Below are positions 1 through 6,617 of a DNA stretch of 10,654 nt, piece after piece. This DNA is from Acidobacteriaceae bacterium. Lineage in GTDB: Bacteria > Acidobacteriota > Terriglobia > Bryobacterales > Bryobacteraceae. How positions within the stretch are numbered: position 1 is the first letter of the stretch; each line of letters begins with the position of its first letter. Under the pieces are notes generated by a model. The model did no database searches, was not told the origin of the DNA, and worked only from the letters and a program-made list of their open reading frames with translations. The position numbers and the translations under genes are program-made. Location: positions 1-10,654 of the forward strand of contig JAFARV010000118.1 in NCBI GenBank assembly GCA_019245255.1, written 5' to 3'.

Positions 1-368
1 CGGCATTCTCTTTGCTCATGCGGCGGATCAGGTCGCGAACCTCGCGTGGGACCGCTGGGCGTCCGGGCTGGCCGCGCCGGATCTTCCACGTCCAGAAGAG
101 GCGAAATCCCTTCCGATGCCAAGCCACCACCGTTTCGGGTTTCACGATCAGCAGGGCCGATCGCCAATCGCCCCAGACGCGCCGGAGCAACCCAGAAGAG
201 GCGATCCGCTGGCGTCAACCGGAGTCGCTTCGGTGCGGACCGGCGCAGAACGGTGAGTTGGTGTCGCAAGGCGAGATTTTCCAAGCGAAGTTCGATCGAG
301 GTTTGGCACCAAGAACGAAGCGTGCGGAGGATGGTGAGTACGAGCAGGCCGAAGTGAGTCAAACGCAA
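1..368 (-). pseudogene. Integrase-core (rve-type) transposase, N-terminal fragment, frameshifted and cut by window edge
   Basis: Reading the minus strand gives the N-terminal half of an integrase-type transposase common in Acidobacteria. The first part carries a hydrophobic start, then L-E-N-L-A-L-R-H-Q-L and later P-A-D-R-L-F-W. The reading frame is then lost at about 175-187. The next frame continues without interruption with W-G-D-W-R-S-A-L-L-I-V-K-P-E-T-V-V and W-H-R-K-G-F-R-L-F-W, ending at the window edge in R-R-M-S-K-E-N. Loss of one base explains the break. The only in-frame start seen is a TTG at 368, immediately after a stop, so the true 5' end is uncertain. The catalytic DDE core would lie beyond the left edge and cannot be judged. 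A mid-domain break is unlike the programmed frameshift of IS3 elements, so I read this as a dead or mis-sequenced copy. Family assignment is by remembered motif only. Confidence 0.7.
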
Positions 369-527
369 TCATCCCAGACAGATCGACGTATCTTGGAGGC
401 ACAATTCAAAGGCAAGCTCGCTGTCCTGCAAACCGCATTCGCGACCCCCTGATCACCGGAACGAAACGGACGGGCGTCTGACCTTTCCCTCTCTCGCCTT
501 TCACTCCATCAGAATTGAACCAGTTCT

Positions 528-539
528 GACGGATCCGTC
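528..539. repeat. 12-bp perfect palindrome in intergenic spacer
   Basis: GACGGATCCGTC is a perfect palindrome in the 203-nt spacer between the transposase fragment and the HNH gene. A 5-bp inverted repeat (CAGAA...TTCTG, 510-528) abuts it. Neither is followed by a T run on either strand, so neither looks like an intrinsic terminator. It could be a protein-binding site, part of an insertion-sequence end, or chance. Nothing else was recognised in the spacer. Confidence 0.3.
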
Positions 540-571
540 CATACGGGTTGCTGCTCGGAATCCTCTCGATT

Positions 572-964
572 TCAGCGCGTTCTCAGCCAGACCTGACGTA
601 ATTCTACACGCCGCGGGGCGTTCATATTGAGCAGGCGGACCGTCGCGCGTCCCTTTGCTGTCAGACCAGCAATATAGCCATCCCGAATGGCGAAGTGATC
701 ACCCCAGGCGTCCAGACGGGGATTGAAAAGTGGCACCACGGTGTTGGTGTCGGGATCGATGCTGGTAAGATTCGGTCCCTTGTAGGCGTTGCAGCGGTCA
801 CACGCGAGCGCTAGGATATCGGGCTTATCAGAGCCACCATGCTGGCGCGACACGATGTGTTCGATATGGAAGGAAATGAGAGGCGTTGCCTCTTGTGGTA
901 TGCGGCAGTACTCGCAGGCGTTTCCGGCACGCCTGCGAACCAGCTCTCTGGTGGCTGCCTCCAT
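572..964 (-). CDS. HNH endonuclease family protein
   Basis: A 130-aa HNH (beta-beta-alpha-metal) nuclease. The zinc-knuckle cysteines are C17-x-x-C20 and C55-x-x-C58. The core H-x-E-H (H33, E35, H36) leads into I-V-S-R-Q-H-G-G-S-D-K-P, and N59 lies in the closing C-D-R-C-N-A-Y-K-G motif. That is the full metal-binding and catalytic set of small HNH proteins, so the domain is probably active on DNA, though its target is unknown. The C-terminal 60 residues hold the N-P-R-x-D-x-W segment seen in many stand-alone bacterial HNH proteins. No signal peptide or membrane segment is visible. The ATG follows directly after the TAA of the 85-aa gene, so translation is almost certainly coupled. Stand-alone HNH proteins of this kind are often of unknown role; mobile-element or defence functions are possible but not shown here. 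Confidence 0.88.
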   Translation of the reverse strand: MEAATRELVRRRAGNACEYCRIPQEATPLISFHIEHIVSRQHGGSDKPDILALACDRCNAYKGPNLTSIDPDTNTVVPLFNPRLDAWGDHFAIRDGYIAGLTAKGRATVRLLNMNAPRRVELRQVWLRTR

Positions 965-1222
965 TTACGCGGCATGTTTCGCTAGAAAGTGGCGGGCTTT
1001 TGCCTGAATAATCGAGATGACGTCAATGGCTTCCACAAAGTCCTTGTATTCGGCCTCCTCAGCGAGAGTAAGCGTCCCATCATTGGCCTTACGCCGCAGT
1101 TCCGCAACGTGGGTCTCGAGTTCCGAGTCTGCGTGCAGTTCGACAATCGCGCTCGCTACTTCCGGCGTGAAGACATCGGTCAGTGGATCGAGTAAGTGGT
1201 CCAGATAACTTGCGATAGCCAT
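965..1222 (-). CDS. Small helical protein of unknown function paired with the HNH endonuclease
   Basis: An 85-aa acidic, apparently all-alpha protein. It has a short N-terminal segment (Y-L-D-H-L-L-D-P-L), a T-P-E-V-A-S-A-I-V-E-L helix, and a turn L-T-L-A-E-E-A-E-Y near residues 51-59. It ends in a helix with I-Q-A-K-A-R-H-F-L-A. No catalytic motif, zinc site, signal peptide or membrane helix is visible. From memory, proteins with the pattern of an L-T-x-E-E-x-x-E-Y turn and an I-x-x-x-Q-A-K-A-R end are often encoded directly upstream of small HNH proteins. Here the two genes touch (TAA then ATG), which supports a functional pair. A chaperone, inhibitor or antitoxin role for the nuclease is inference only. 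The ATG lies five bases after AGG (minus strand, AGGTTAATG), a weak ribosome-binding site. Confidence 0.75.
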   Translation of the reverse strand: MAIASYLDHLLDPLTDVFTPEVASAIVELHADSELETHVAELRRKANDGTLTLAEEAEYKDFVEAIDVISIIQAKARHFLAKHAA

Positions 1223-1305
1223 TAACCTATTATCGTTCGTTTCGAGAGGCTCCTGCCATATTCGGTGCCGCTAATTGGTGTTGTAAGCACACATTGGCTA
1301 TCGCA
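1211..1305. repeat. 11-bp perfect inverted repeat bracketing the intergenic space
   Basis: TGCGATAGCCA at 1211-1221 and its exact reverse complement TGGCTATCGCA at 1295-1305 are separated by 73 nt. One arm overlaps the start codon region of the 85-aa gene. The other overlaps the stop codon of the AraC gene, so the two arms flank the whole intergenic space. They could be paired operator sites for the HNH unit, a long-loop RNA structure, or scars of an insertion. Match length outside the 11 bp drops at once. Confidence 0.45.
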
Positions 1306-2233
1306 CCTTGCCGTTTCGTAGCAGCGCTATATCCCGCATGGGAGGCTGACCGAAGAAGCGGCTGTATTCGCGGCTGAACTGGCTCACGCTCGCATAGCCC
1401 ACCTCGTAAGCTGCATTTGTCGCATCGATTCCACCCATCAACATGCGCTGTCGCGCCGCCTGAAGCCTGAGCTGCTTCTGGTACTGCAGCGGTGTCATCG
1501 CGGTGAGTGCGCGGAACTGATGGTGCAATGTCGAAACTCCCATGCCCGCGACTCCAGCAAGGTCATCCATATGCAATGGCTTCTTGTAGTTGGTCCTGAC
1601 CCAGGCAATCGCACGGGCAGTTTTGTGGCTTAGATTGCCTCTCGTAGCAATCGCCCGCAGCCGCTCCCCTTGGGGGGTCCTCAGAATCCTGTAGATGATT
1701 TCACGCTGAATCAAGGGGCTGAGGAATGCCAGATGGTCGGGCGTGTCAAGGAGCTCGATCAGACGGATACAGGCGCTGAGCAACTCCACGGTTGTCTCGC
1801 CAAGAGATAATCCTTGCGGTCGCGAAGAACCGTTGGATTCCGGCAGATCTTCATGACTGAGGATCTCCTGCACCGTGGACATATCCAGTCGAAGAAGCAT
1901 TGAGAGCAGCGGTACCTGTTCGGATGCCTCGATAATCTGGCTTTGAACGGGAACACCGATTGAAGACACCAAAAACGACGATGCTTTGCAAAGATACTCG
2001 GTTCCGCCAAGATTGATCAACTTGCACCCTTGTACAAATACCGTGAGGCTCGGCTCGTATATAGTGCGGTAGCAAGGGCACGGGGCAGTTCGCCGGAAAA
2101 GGATCAAACCGGCGATACCCGTCGAATGCTCCCCCGCAAAAGGCGCATGCGCGACGATCTTGTGTGCCAGTGCCGGCCGCATCTCCATCACTGCTGACTT
2201 CGTCGTTCCCGCTTCTGTTTTCTGTTTCGCCAT
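1298..2233 (-). CDS. AraC-family transcriptional regulator, AraC_N (YqhC-like) group
   Basis: A 311-aa cytoplasmic DNA-binding regulator. Residues about 25-180 match the AraC_N ligand-sensing domain, with the typical Y-E-P-S-L-x-V-F-V-Q-G-x-K motif at 59-71 and a conserved Q-I-I-E-A-S strand near 99-104. Residues about 203-300 form the AraC DNA-binding domain. Its first helix-turn-helix is near 223-243 (D-L-A-G-V-A-G-M-G-V-S-T-L) and its second near 271-294 (A-Y-E-V-G-Y-A-S-V-S-Q-F-S-R-E-Y). The length is normal and no lesion is seen. It is transcribed divergently from the oxidoreductase operon, which it very probably controls through the 21-bp-spaced repeats at 2304-2338. E. coli YqhC, of the same architecture, activates yqhD and dkgA in response to glyoxal-type aldehydes; a similar inducer here is inference. 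Cysteines 52, 54 and 70 near the sensor core could matter for electrophile sensing, but that is speculation. Confidence 0.92.
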   Translation of the reverse strand: MAKQKTEAGTTKSAVMEMRPALAHKIVAHAPFAGEHSTGIAGLILFRRTAPCPCYRTIYEPSLTVFVQGCKLINLGGTEYLCKASSFLVSSIGVPVQSQIIEASEQVPLLSMLLRLDMSTVQEILSHEDLPESNGSSRPQGLSLGETTVELLSACIRLIELLDTPDHLAFLSPLIQREIIYRILRTPQGERLRAIATRGNLSHKTARAIAWVRTNYKKPLHMDDLAGVAGMGVSTLHHQFRALTAMTPLQYQKQLRLQAARQRMLMGGIDATNAAYEVGYASVSQFSREYSRFFGQPPMRDIALLRNGKVR

Positions 2234-2269
2234 TCGTTGGCTGCTGTCTTTCTACAGGGTAGCTCCGGA

Positions 2270-2275
2270 ATTATA
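2270..2275 (-). promoter_or_regulatory. Probable -10 box of the AraC-type regulator gene
   Basis: On the minus strand this is a perfect TATAAT, 37 nt upstream of the regulator ATG. No good -35 hexamer lies 16-18 bp upstream, which fits a promoter that needs an activator. The nearer direct repeat begins about 30 bp upstream of this box, just behind where the -35 would be, so autoregulation is plausible. Confidence 0.45.
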
Positions 2276-2303
2276 CGTGAGTGCACGAAAACTGCGTATT
2301 GAA

Positions 2304-2338
2304 ACAGGATCAGGCAATGATTCGACAGGATCAGGGAA
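2304..2338. promoter_or_regulatory. Tandem 21-bp-spaced direct repeat, likely AraC-type operator
   Basis: ACAGGATCAGG occurs exactly at 2304-2314 and again at 2325-2335. Both copies are followed by one variable base and AA (CAA and GAA). The start-to-start distance is 21 bp, two turns of the helix, matching the two direct half-sites bound by an AraC-family dimer on one DNA face. The pair lies in the only intergenic region between the divergent regulator and the operon. It ends 56 nt before the first operon start codon, and no consensus promoter is seen in that stretch (only a weak TTAATC at 2342), consistent with activator dependence. Confidence 0.65.
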
Positions 2339-2393
2339 GCGTTAATCAGCGTTTTGCCGGTAGCTTTGAAATTGAGAGGGCACGAGCGACCAA

Positions 2394-2858
2394 GTGAAGA
2401 ACGCAGCGGCGATTTGCGTTGCCTTATTGAGCGCCGGTATGATCGCCGGTCAAGATCGCGGCAAGACCGAAGATATCCGGGATACCTTTGCAGGGGCGTG
2501 GCGGCTCGCCTCGCTGGAACGGCCGGACGCAGACGGAAAGGTGCAGAGAATCAATTGCAGCGGGAGTTTCATCTTCACGCGCGACGGTCACGCCTCTGTG
2601 CAGGTGATGGAGCGTCGTCCGGAAGCGAAAAGCGCGGCCGGACCTCAGCAATACTCGCAAGGCGGTTACGAGGCGTCCTGGGGCACGTACAGAGTCGATG
2701 AACGGGCTCATGTCTTCGTGTTTCACATCGAGGGTGCGTTGGTCCGATCGCTGATCGGTAAGGATCTGCCGCGCGTCTACGAGTTCTCGGGAAAACAACT
2801 GATCGTGAAGTCGACCCGCTCGGATGAGCATTGGCGAGTCACTTGGGAGCGTTATTGA
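2394..2858 (+). CDS. Exported lipocalin-like domain protein
   Basis: A 154-aa protein starting at GTG, with a purine-rich GAGAGGG about 13 nt upstream (a rather long spacing). Residues 1-19 form a short signal peptide (K2, then a hydrophobic A-I-C-V-A-L-L-S-A-G-M-I-A-G), with likely cleavage near 18-20. The rest resembles the lipocalin-like family (PF13924 type). It has the opening G-A-W-R-L motif (34-38), a strand G-S-F-I-F-T-R-D-G-H-A-S-V-Q-V (57-71), and W-G-T-Y-R-V (96-101) followed by alternating strands to the C-terminus. Such proteins are predicted small beta-barrels of unknown ligand. As first gene of the operon, its likely place is periplasmic or extracellular, perhaps binding the small hydrophobic compound the operon handles; that role is inference. 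It ends 14 nt before the next gene. Confidence 0.8.
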   Translation: MKNAAAICVALLSAGMIAGQDRGKTEDIRDTFAGAWRLASLERPDADGKVQRINCSGSFIFTRDGHASVQVMERRPEAKSAAGPQQYSQGGYEASWGTYRVDERAHVFVFHIEGALVRSLIGKDLPRVYEFSGKQLIVKSTRSDEHWRVTWERY

Positions 2859-2872
2859 AAGAGGATCACAAC

Positions 2873-3868
2873 ATGCAAAAGCGCAAACTTGGAAACAGCA
2901 ACCTTGAACTTTCGGCTCTTGGCCTCGGGTGCATGGGCATGAGCTGGTCTTATAGCCCGATTCCTGACAAAAACGAGATGGTCGGCCTTCTGCGTGCGGC
3001 GGTCGAGCGCGGCGTTACATTCTTCGACACTGCGGAAGTTTACGGTCCGTACACGAACGAAGAACTCCTGGGCGAAGCTCTTGCTCCGTTCCGAGGCCGC
3101 GTTGTGATCGCGACCAAGTTCGGTTGGGCGCCTGCCTCCGATCGTGAATCAAGGTGGACACGGCTTGACAGCCGGCCCGAGCACATTAAGGAGGTCGTCG
3201 AAGGTTCACTCAAGCGACTCAGGGTTGATGTCATCGATCTGTATTATCAACACCGGGTTGATCCCGAGGTGCCAATTGAAGATGTTGCCGGCGCCGTGAA
3301 GGAACTGATACAGCAGGGCAAGGTTAAATACTTCGGGCTGTCGGAAGCCGCGGCAAAGACAGTGCGCCGGGCGCATGCAGTTCAGCCGGTCACGGCCCTA
3401 CAGAGTGAATATTCGCTCTGGTATCGCGAGCCTGAAGAAGAAATACTGACGACGCTCGAAGAACTCGGTATAGGCTTCGTTCCGTTCAGTCCGCTGGGAA
3501 AGGGCTTCCTCACGGGAAAGATCGACGAAAACACAATGTTCGACAGCTCCGATTTCCGGAGCAGAGTGCCGCGCTTCAATGAGGAGAACAGAAAGGCGAA
3601 TCACGCGCTAGTCGATCTGCTGCAAAGCATTGCAGAACGAAAGAACGCCACGCCGGGTCAAATCGCGCTTGCCTGGCTGTTGCACCAGAAGCCCTGGATC
3701 GTTCCCATCCCCGGTACGACCAAACTGCACCGGCTGGAGGAGAACATCGGCGCAGCCGCAATAAAGCTTACAGGCGACGATCTTGCCGACATCGAGCGCG
3801 CCGCTGCACGGATCACGGTGCAGGGAGCTCGTTACCCGGAAGAGCACCAACGGCTGGTTAATCGTTGA
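2873..3868 (+). CDS. Aldo/keto reductase (AKR13-like), first of two tandem copies
   Basis: A 331-aa NADPH-dependent aldo/keto reductase of the (alpha/beta)8 barrel superfamily, acting in the cytoplasm on aldehydes or ketones. All four catalytic residues are visible: D52 and Y57 in F-F-D-T-A-E-V-Y-G, K82 in I-A-T-K-F-G, and H127 in Y-Y-Q-H-R. Conserved L-G-L-G-C-M-G-M-S (16-24), L-Q-S-E-Y-S-L and F-V-P-F-S-P-L-G-K-G-F-L follow. The C-terminal cofactor segment I-P-G-T-T-K-x-x-R-L-x-E-N-I is intact. I chose the ATG at 2873 over an in-frame ATG at 2831 because AAGAGGA lies 7 nt upstream of it, the upstream start would overlap the lipocalin gene, and family members begin at M-x-x-R-x-L-G. The paralogue follows 22 nt downstream. 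Substrate is unknown. Confidence 0.93.
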   Translation: MQKRKLGNSNLELSALGLGCMGMSWSYSPIPDKNEMVGLLRAAVERGVTFFDTAEVYGPYTNEELLGEALAPFRGRVVIATKFGWAPASDRESRWTRLDSRPEHIKEVVEGSLKRLRVDVIDLYYQHRVDPEVPIEDVAGAVKELIQQGKVKYFGLSEAAAKTVRRAHAVQPVTALQSEYSLWYREPEEEILTTLEELGIGFVPFSPLGKGFLTGKIDENTMFDSSDFRSRVPRFNEENRKANHALVDLLQSIAERKNATPGQIALAWLLHQKPWIVPIPGTTKLHRLEENIGAAAIKLTGDDLADIERAAARITVQGARYPEEHQRLVNR

Positions 3869-3890
3869 ACCGCTTAGTAGAGGTCAAAAC

Positions 3891-4862
3891 ATGAAAACCC
3901 GAAAGCTTAGAGATTTAGAAGTGTCCGCAATCGGACTTGGCTGCATGGGGTTTAGTCACGGCTACGGACCAGGGCCGAGCGACAGCGAAGCGATTGACCT
4001 CATGCGTAGCGCCTTCGACCTTGGATGTAACTTCTTCGACACCGCCGAAGCGTACGGCGCTGGTGAAAACGAGCGACTGGTCGGTCGAGCACTTGCCCCG
4101 ATCCGGAGCCAGGTTGTGATCGCAACAAAGTTCATCATGCGGGAACCGGTTCCAGGCGTGCAACTGGGCCAGGAGATCCGAAGGCGTCTCGAGGCATCGC
4201 TAACCCGCTTAGATACGGATCACGTGGAACTCTACTATCAGCACCGCGTGCCGGAATCGATCCCCCTTGAAGAGGTCGCGGAAGTGATGGGCAAGTTCAT
4301 CGCCGAAGGCAAGATTCTCGCCTGGGGTCAATCTCAGGCTACTGAGCAGCAGATTCGCCGCGCACACGCCATCACGCCCCTGACGGCAATCCAGAGCGAG
4401 TACTCGATGATGGAGCGCATATTCGAGAAAGACGTCATTCCGGTGTGTGAGGAACTCAGGATCGGGTTCGTGCCGTTCAGTCCGCTCGCCAGCGGCTTTC
4501 TGTCTGGAAAGGTGAAACCCGATGACAGTTATGTGGGAGACGACGTGCGGCGGGTGATCACGCGGTTTCAGAAGGACAACATCCGTGCGAACCAGCCTTT
4601 ACTCGACCTCTTAGATGCATTCGCAAAGAAGAAGGGAGCCACTCCCGCGCAAATTTCGCTTGCATGGATGCTGCATAAAAAGGAGTTCATCGTGCCGATT
4701 CCCGGAATGCGCAAGATGGAACGAATCACCGAAAACCTCGGCGCTGCAGATATCCGGCTAACCGACGGCGAGTATCAGCAGATCGAGGCGGAGCTGGCAA
4801 AAATTGAGATCCACGGCAACCGCACGGACGCCGACATTGCGAAGTTACGAGATATGAAATGA
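3891..4862 (+). CDS. Aldo/keto reductase (AKR13-like), second tandem copy
   Basis: A 323-aa aldo/keto reductase clearly related to the gene just upstream. The catalytic tetrad is D50 and Y55 (F-F-D-T-A-E-A-Y-G), K80 (I-A-T-K-F) and H118 (Y-Y-Q-H-R). It shares L-G-C-M-G, I-Q-S-E-Y-S, I-G-F-V-P-F-S-P-L and I-V-P-I-P-G with its neighbour. It lacks the W-A-P-A-S-D-R-E-S-R-W-T-R loop after the catalytic lysine (residues about 85-97 of the upstream copy), so substrate pockets probably differ. The start at 3891 has AGAGGT about 7 nt upstream; a longer in-frame extension to 3783 would overlap the previous gene heavily. Its stop overlaps the next possible start as ATGA, suggesting coupled translation. 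The pair looks like an old tandem duplication. Confidence 0.93.
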   Translation: MKTRKLRDLEVSAIGLGCMGFSHGYGPGPSDSEAIDLMRSAFDLGCNFFDTAEAYGAGENERLVGRALAPIRSQVVIATKFIMREPVPGVQLGQEIRRRLEASLTRLDTDHVELYYQHRVPESIPLEEVAEVMGKFIAEGKILAWGQSQATEQQIRRAHAITPLTAIQSEYSMMERIFEKDVIPVCEELRIGFVPFSPLASGFLSGKVKPDDSYVGDDVRRVITRFQKDNIRANQPLLDLLDAFAKKKGATPAQISLAWMLHKKEFIVPIPGMRKMERITENLGAADIRLTDGEYQQIEAELAKIEIHGNRTDADIAKLRDMK

Positions 4863-5806
4863 TCGCCACTCGGGCCACATTCGTTGCGCATGCGGTGGCC
4901 CACCCTTTGAAAAAGGACATGAAAGAAAAGAGTACTCTGATCAAACTGAATAACGGCGTACAAATGCCGGCTTTGGGCCTTGGGGTTCTTCGGAGCTCTA
5001 AGGAGGAAACTCCGAAGGCTGTCGAGACCGCGATCAAAGCCGGTTATCGGCTCATCGACACAGCGGCAGCTTATTTGAATGAACGCGAGGTGGGCGACGG
5101 GATCCGGCGAAGCGGCGTCGACCGCTCCGAAATCTTCGTTACTACGAAACTTTGGCTGACTCACTACGGCTATGAGAGCGCATTGCGGGCATCTGATTCG
5201 AGCCTGCGAAAGCTTGGGTTGGATTATCTCGACCTGTACCTGTTGCATTGGCCGGTTCCAGCCGCCTTCGATGCCACGGTGGAGTCCTATCGAGCAGCCG
5301 AAAAGCTGCTGGCCGAAGGACGCGTGCGCGCAATCGGAGTGTGCAACTTCAGTCCGCAACACCTTAGGAATCTCATGGAGCGGACTCAAATCGTTCCCGC
5401 TGTAAATCAGGTTGAGCTGCATCCGTCGTTCAATCAGCGTGAGCTGCGCGAAACCGACGCGAAATTTGGAATCACTACTCAGTCCTGGTCGCCAATCGGA
5501 GGCGCGCATAGACGCGCTGGAGATGCTCAAAAGGATCCGCTGTCTCAGCCAGCCGTTCTTCAAATCGCCGATAAGTATCGCAAGACACCGGCTCAAATTG
5601 TCCTTCGCTGGCACGTCGATCATGGCCTTTCTGCTATCCCGAAGTCTGTTCGGAGAGAACGAATCGAGGAAAACATAGACATCTTCGATTTCACGCTTTC
5701 GCCAGAGGATTTGAACGTGATCGATGCGCTGGATACGGGGACCCGTAGTGGACCCGATCCAGAGATCTTTGACGCCAATACATACCCGGTCAAAGTAGAA
5801 GACTGA
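4859..5806 (+). CDS. Aldo/keto reductase, 2,5-diketo-D-gluconate reductase (DkgA)-like
   Basis: An aldo/keto reductase of the AKR5-like branch, distinct from the two upstream copies. Numbered from 4859 (315 aa), the tetrad is D67 and Y72 (L-I-D-T-A-A-A-Y), K97 (V-T-T-K-L-W) and H130 (L-L-H-W-P). It also has N-G-V-Q-M-P-A-L-G-L-G, I-G-V-C-N-F-S, V-N-Q-V-E-L-H-P, and the cofactor motif I-P-K-S-V-x-x-x-R-I-x-E-N. Such enzymes reduce diketogluconate, methylglyoxal and other carbonyls with NADPH; the exact substrate is not readable. The start is uncertain. The ATG at 4859 overlaps the preceding stop (ATGA), but residues 1-20 do not resemble the family. The ATG at 4919 gives a typical 295-aa enzyme, with AAGGA only one base away. 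E. coli dkgA is a target of YqhC, so its place beside a YqhC-like regulator fits. Confidence 0.9.
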   Translation: MIATRATFVAHAVAHPLKKDMKEKSTLIKLNNGVQMPALGLGVLRSSKEETPKAVETAIKAGYRLIDTAAAYLNEREVGDGIRRSGVDRSEIFVTTKLWLTHYGYESALRASDSSLRKLGLDYLDLYLLHWPVPAAFDATVESYRAAEKLLAEGRVRAIGVCNFSPQHLRNLMERTQIVPAVNQVELHPSFNQRELRETDAKFGITTQSWSPIGGAHRRAGDAQKDPLSQPAVLQIADKYRKTPAQIVLRWHVDHGLSAIPKSVRRERIEENIDIFDFTLSPEDLNVIDALDTGTRSGPDPEIFDANTYPVKVED

Positions 5807-5819
5807 CGATGAGGTCCAA

Positions 5820-6581
5820 GTGAACTTCTCCTTTCAAAACCAAGTCGCATTGATCACGGGGGCGGCTTCTGGTATCGGGCTCGCTACAGCTCGCGCGTTC
5901 GCCGAAGCAGGCGCGGCGCTGGCACTAGTAGACGTGAACCCGGATGCACTACGCTCTGCTGCAAACGAGCTGGCTTCCGTAGGCCGTAGCAATATCCCGA
6001 TCATTTGCAACGTCGCGGATGAAAACGAGGTGGCCGCTATGGTGCAGCAGACGATGTCAACCTTTGGTCAATTGGATATCGCTTTCAACAACGCGGGCAT
6101 TCATGCTCCTGTTGCGGAAACTGCTGACGCTCTCGGTGAGGACTTCGACCGCGTGATCGCCATCAACCTCCGCGGGGTCTGGAACTGCATGAAATATGAG
6201 CTCCGCCATATGCGCAAACGCGGTAGCGGCGTGATAGTCAATTGCTCATCGCAGAGCGGACTTGTTGGCACGGCTGGTCTGGGAGCTTACACCGCATCGA
6301 AGCACGGCGTGATCGGGCTGACAAAGAGCGCTGCGCTTGAATATGCCGCGAAGAGCATTCGCATCAATGCAGTGTGCCCGGGGAGCACCGATACTCCGAT
6401 GGTGGCGAACGCATTAGCAAATGAACCGGAGACGATGAAAGCCGTAATGAAGGAAATCCCGTTAGGGCGGCTGGGCAAATCCGAAGAAATTGCTTCGGCC
6501 GTTGTTTGGTTGTGCAGTCCCGGGGCCGCATTCATGACGGGCCAGGCGATTGTACCTGATGGTGGATACACAGCACGATAA
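5820..6581 (+). CDS. Short-chain dehydrogenase/reductase (classical SDR), first copy
   Basis: A 253-aa classical SDR with a Rossmann fold, cytoplasmic. The cofactor motif T-G-A-A-S-G-I-G is at 13-20, and D38 after the second strand points to NAD(H). N-N-A-G is at 90-93, and the catalytic set is N116, S144, Y157 and K161 (Y-T-A-S-K). The C-terminus has the usual V-P-D-G-G-Y-T-A-R strand, so the protein is complete. It starts at GTG with GAGGTCC just upstream (5811-5817), 13 nt after the DkgA-like stop; a nearby ATG at 5809 is closed by a stop after four codons. The second SDR of this window is a close paralogue sharing the distinctive N-L-R-G-V-W-N-C-M-K-Y-E-L segment. The family reaction is alcohol/ketone interconversion; the substrate is unknown. 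Confidence 0.93.
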   Translation: MNFSFQNQVALITGAASGIGLATARAFAEAGAALALVDVNPDALRSAANELASVGRSNIPIICNVADENEVAAMVQQTMSTFGQLDIAFNNAGIHAPVAETADALGEDFDRVIAINLRGVWNCMKYELRHMRKRGSGVIVNCSSQSGLVGTAGLGAYTASKHGVIGLTKSAALEYAAKSIRINAVCPGSTDTPMVANALANEPETMKAVMKEIPLGRLGKSEEIASAVVWLCSPGAAFMTGQAIVPDGGYTAR

Positions 6582-6617
6582 CCGATCACATCGGACATGC
6601 ACGAGAAGACAGCAACC

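Noticed and set aside
160..195. Programmed frameshift in the transposase
   Set aside because: The break lies inside a conserved domain, with no slippery A-run or stimulatory structure seen, and related transposases are, as far as I recall, single-frame; a plain deletion is simpler.
12..452. Long plus-strand open frames at the left edge (146 and 103 codons)
   Set aside because: Their products are arginine-rich with no recognisable motif, while the minus strand of the same DNA gives clear transposase sequence in two frames; they are shadows.
510..528. CAGAA...TTCTG hairpin as a terminator for the HNH unit
   Set aside because: The stem is only 5 bp, the loop is 9 nt, and no T run follows on the minus strand.
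3040..3850. Several short minus-strand frames inside the first aldo/keto reductase
   Set aside because: No motifs, no start signals, and complete overlap with a well-supported gene.
4775..5623. A 282-codon minus-strand open frame opposite the second and third aldo/keto reductases
   Set aside because: It lies wholly antisense to two genes with complete catalytic motifs, has no family resemblance or ribosome-binding site, and is explained by codon bias of the real genes.
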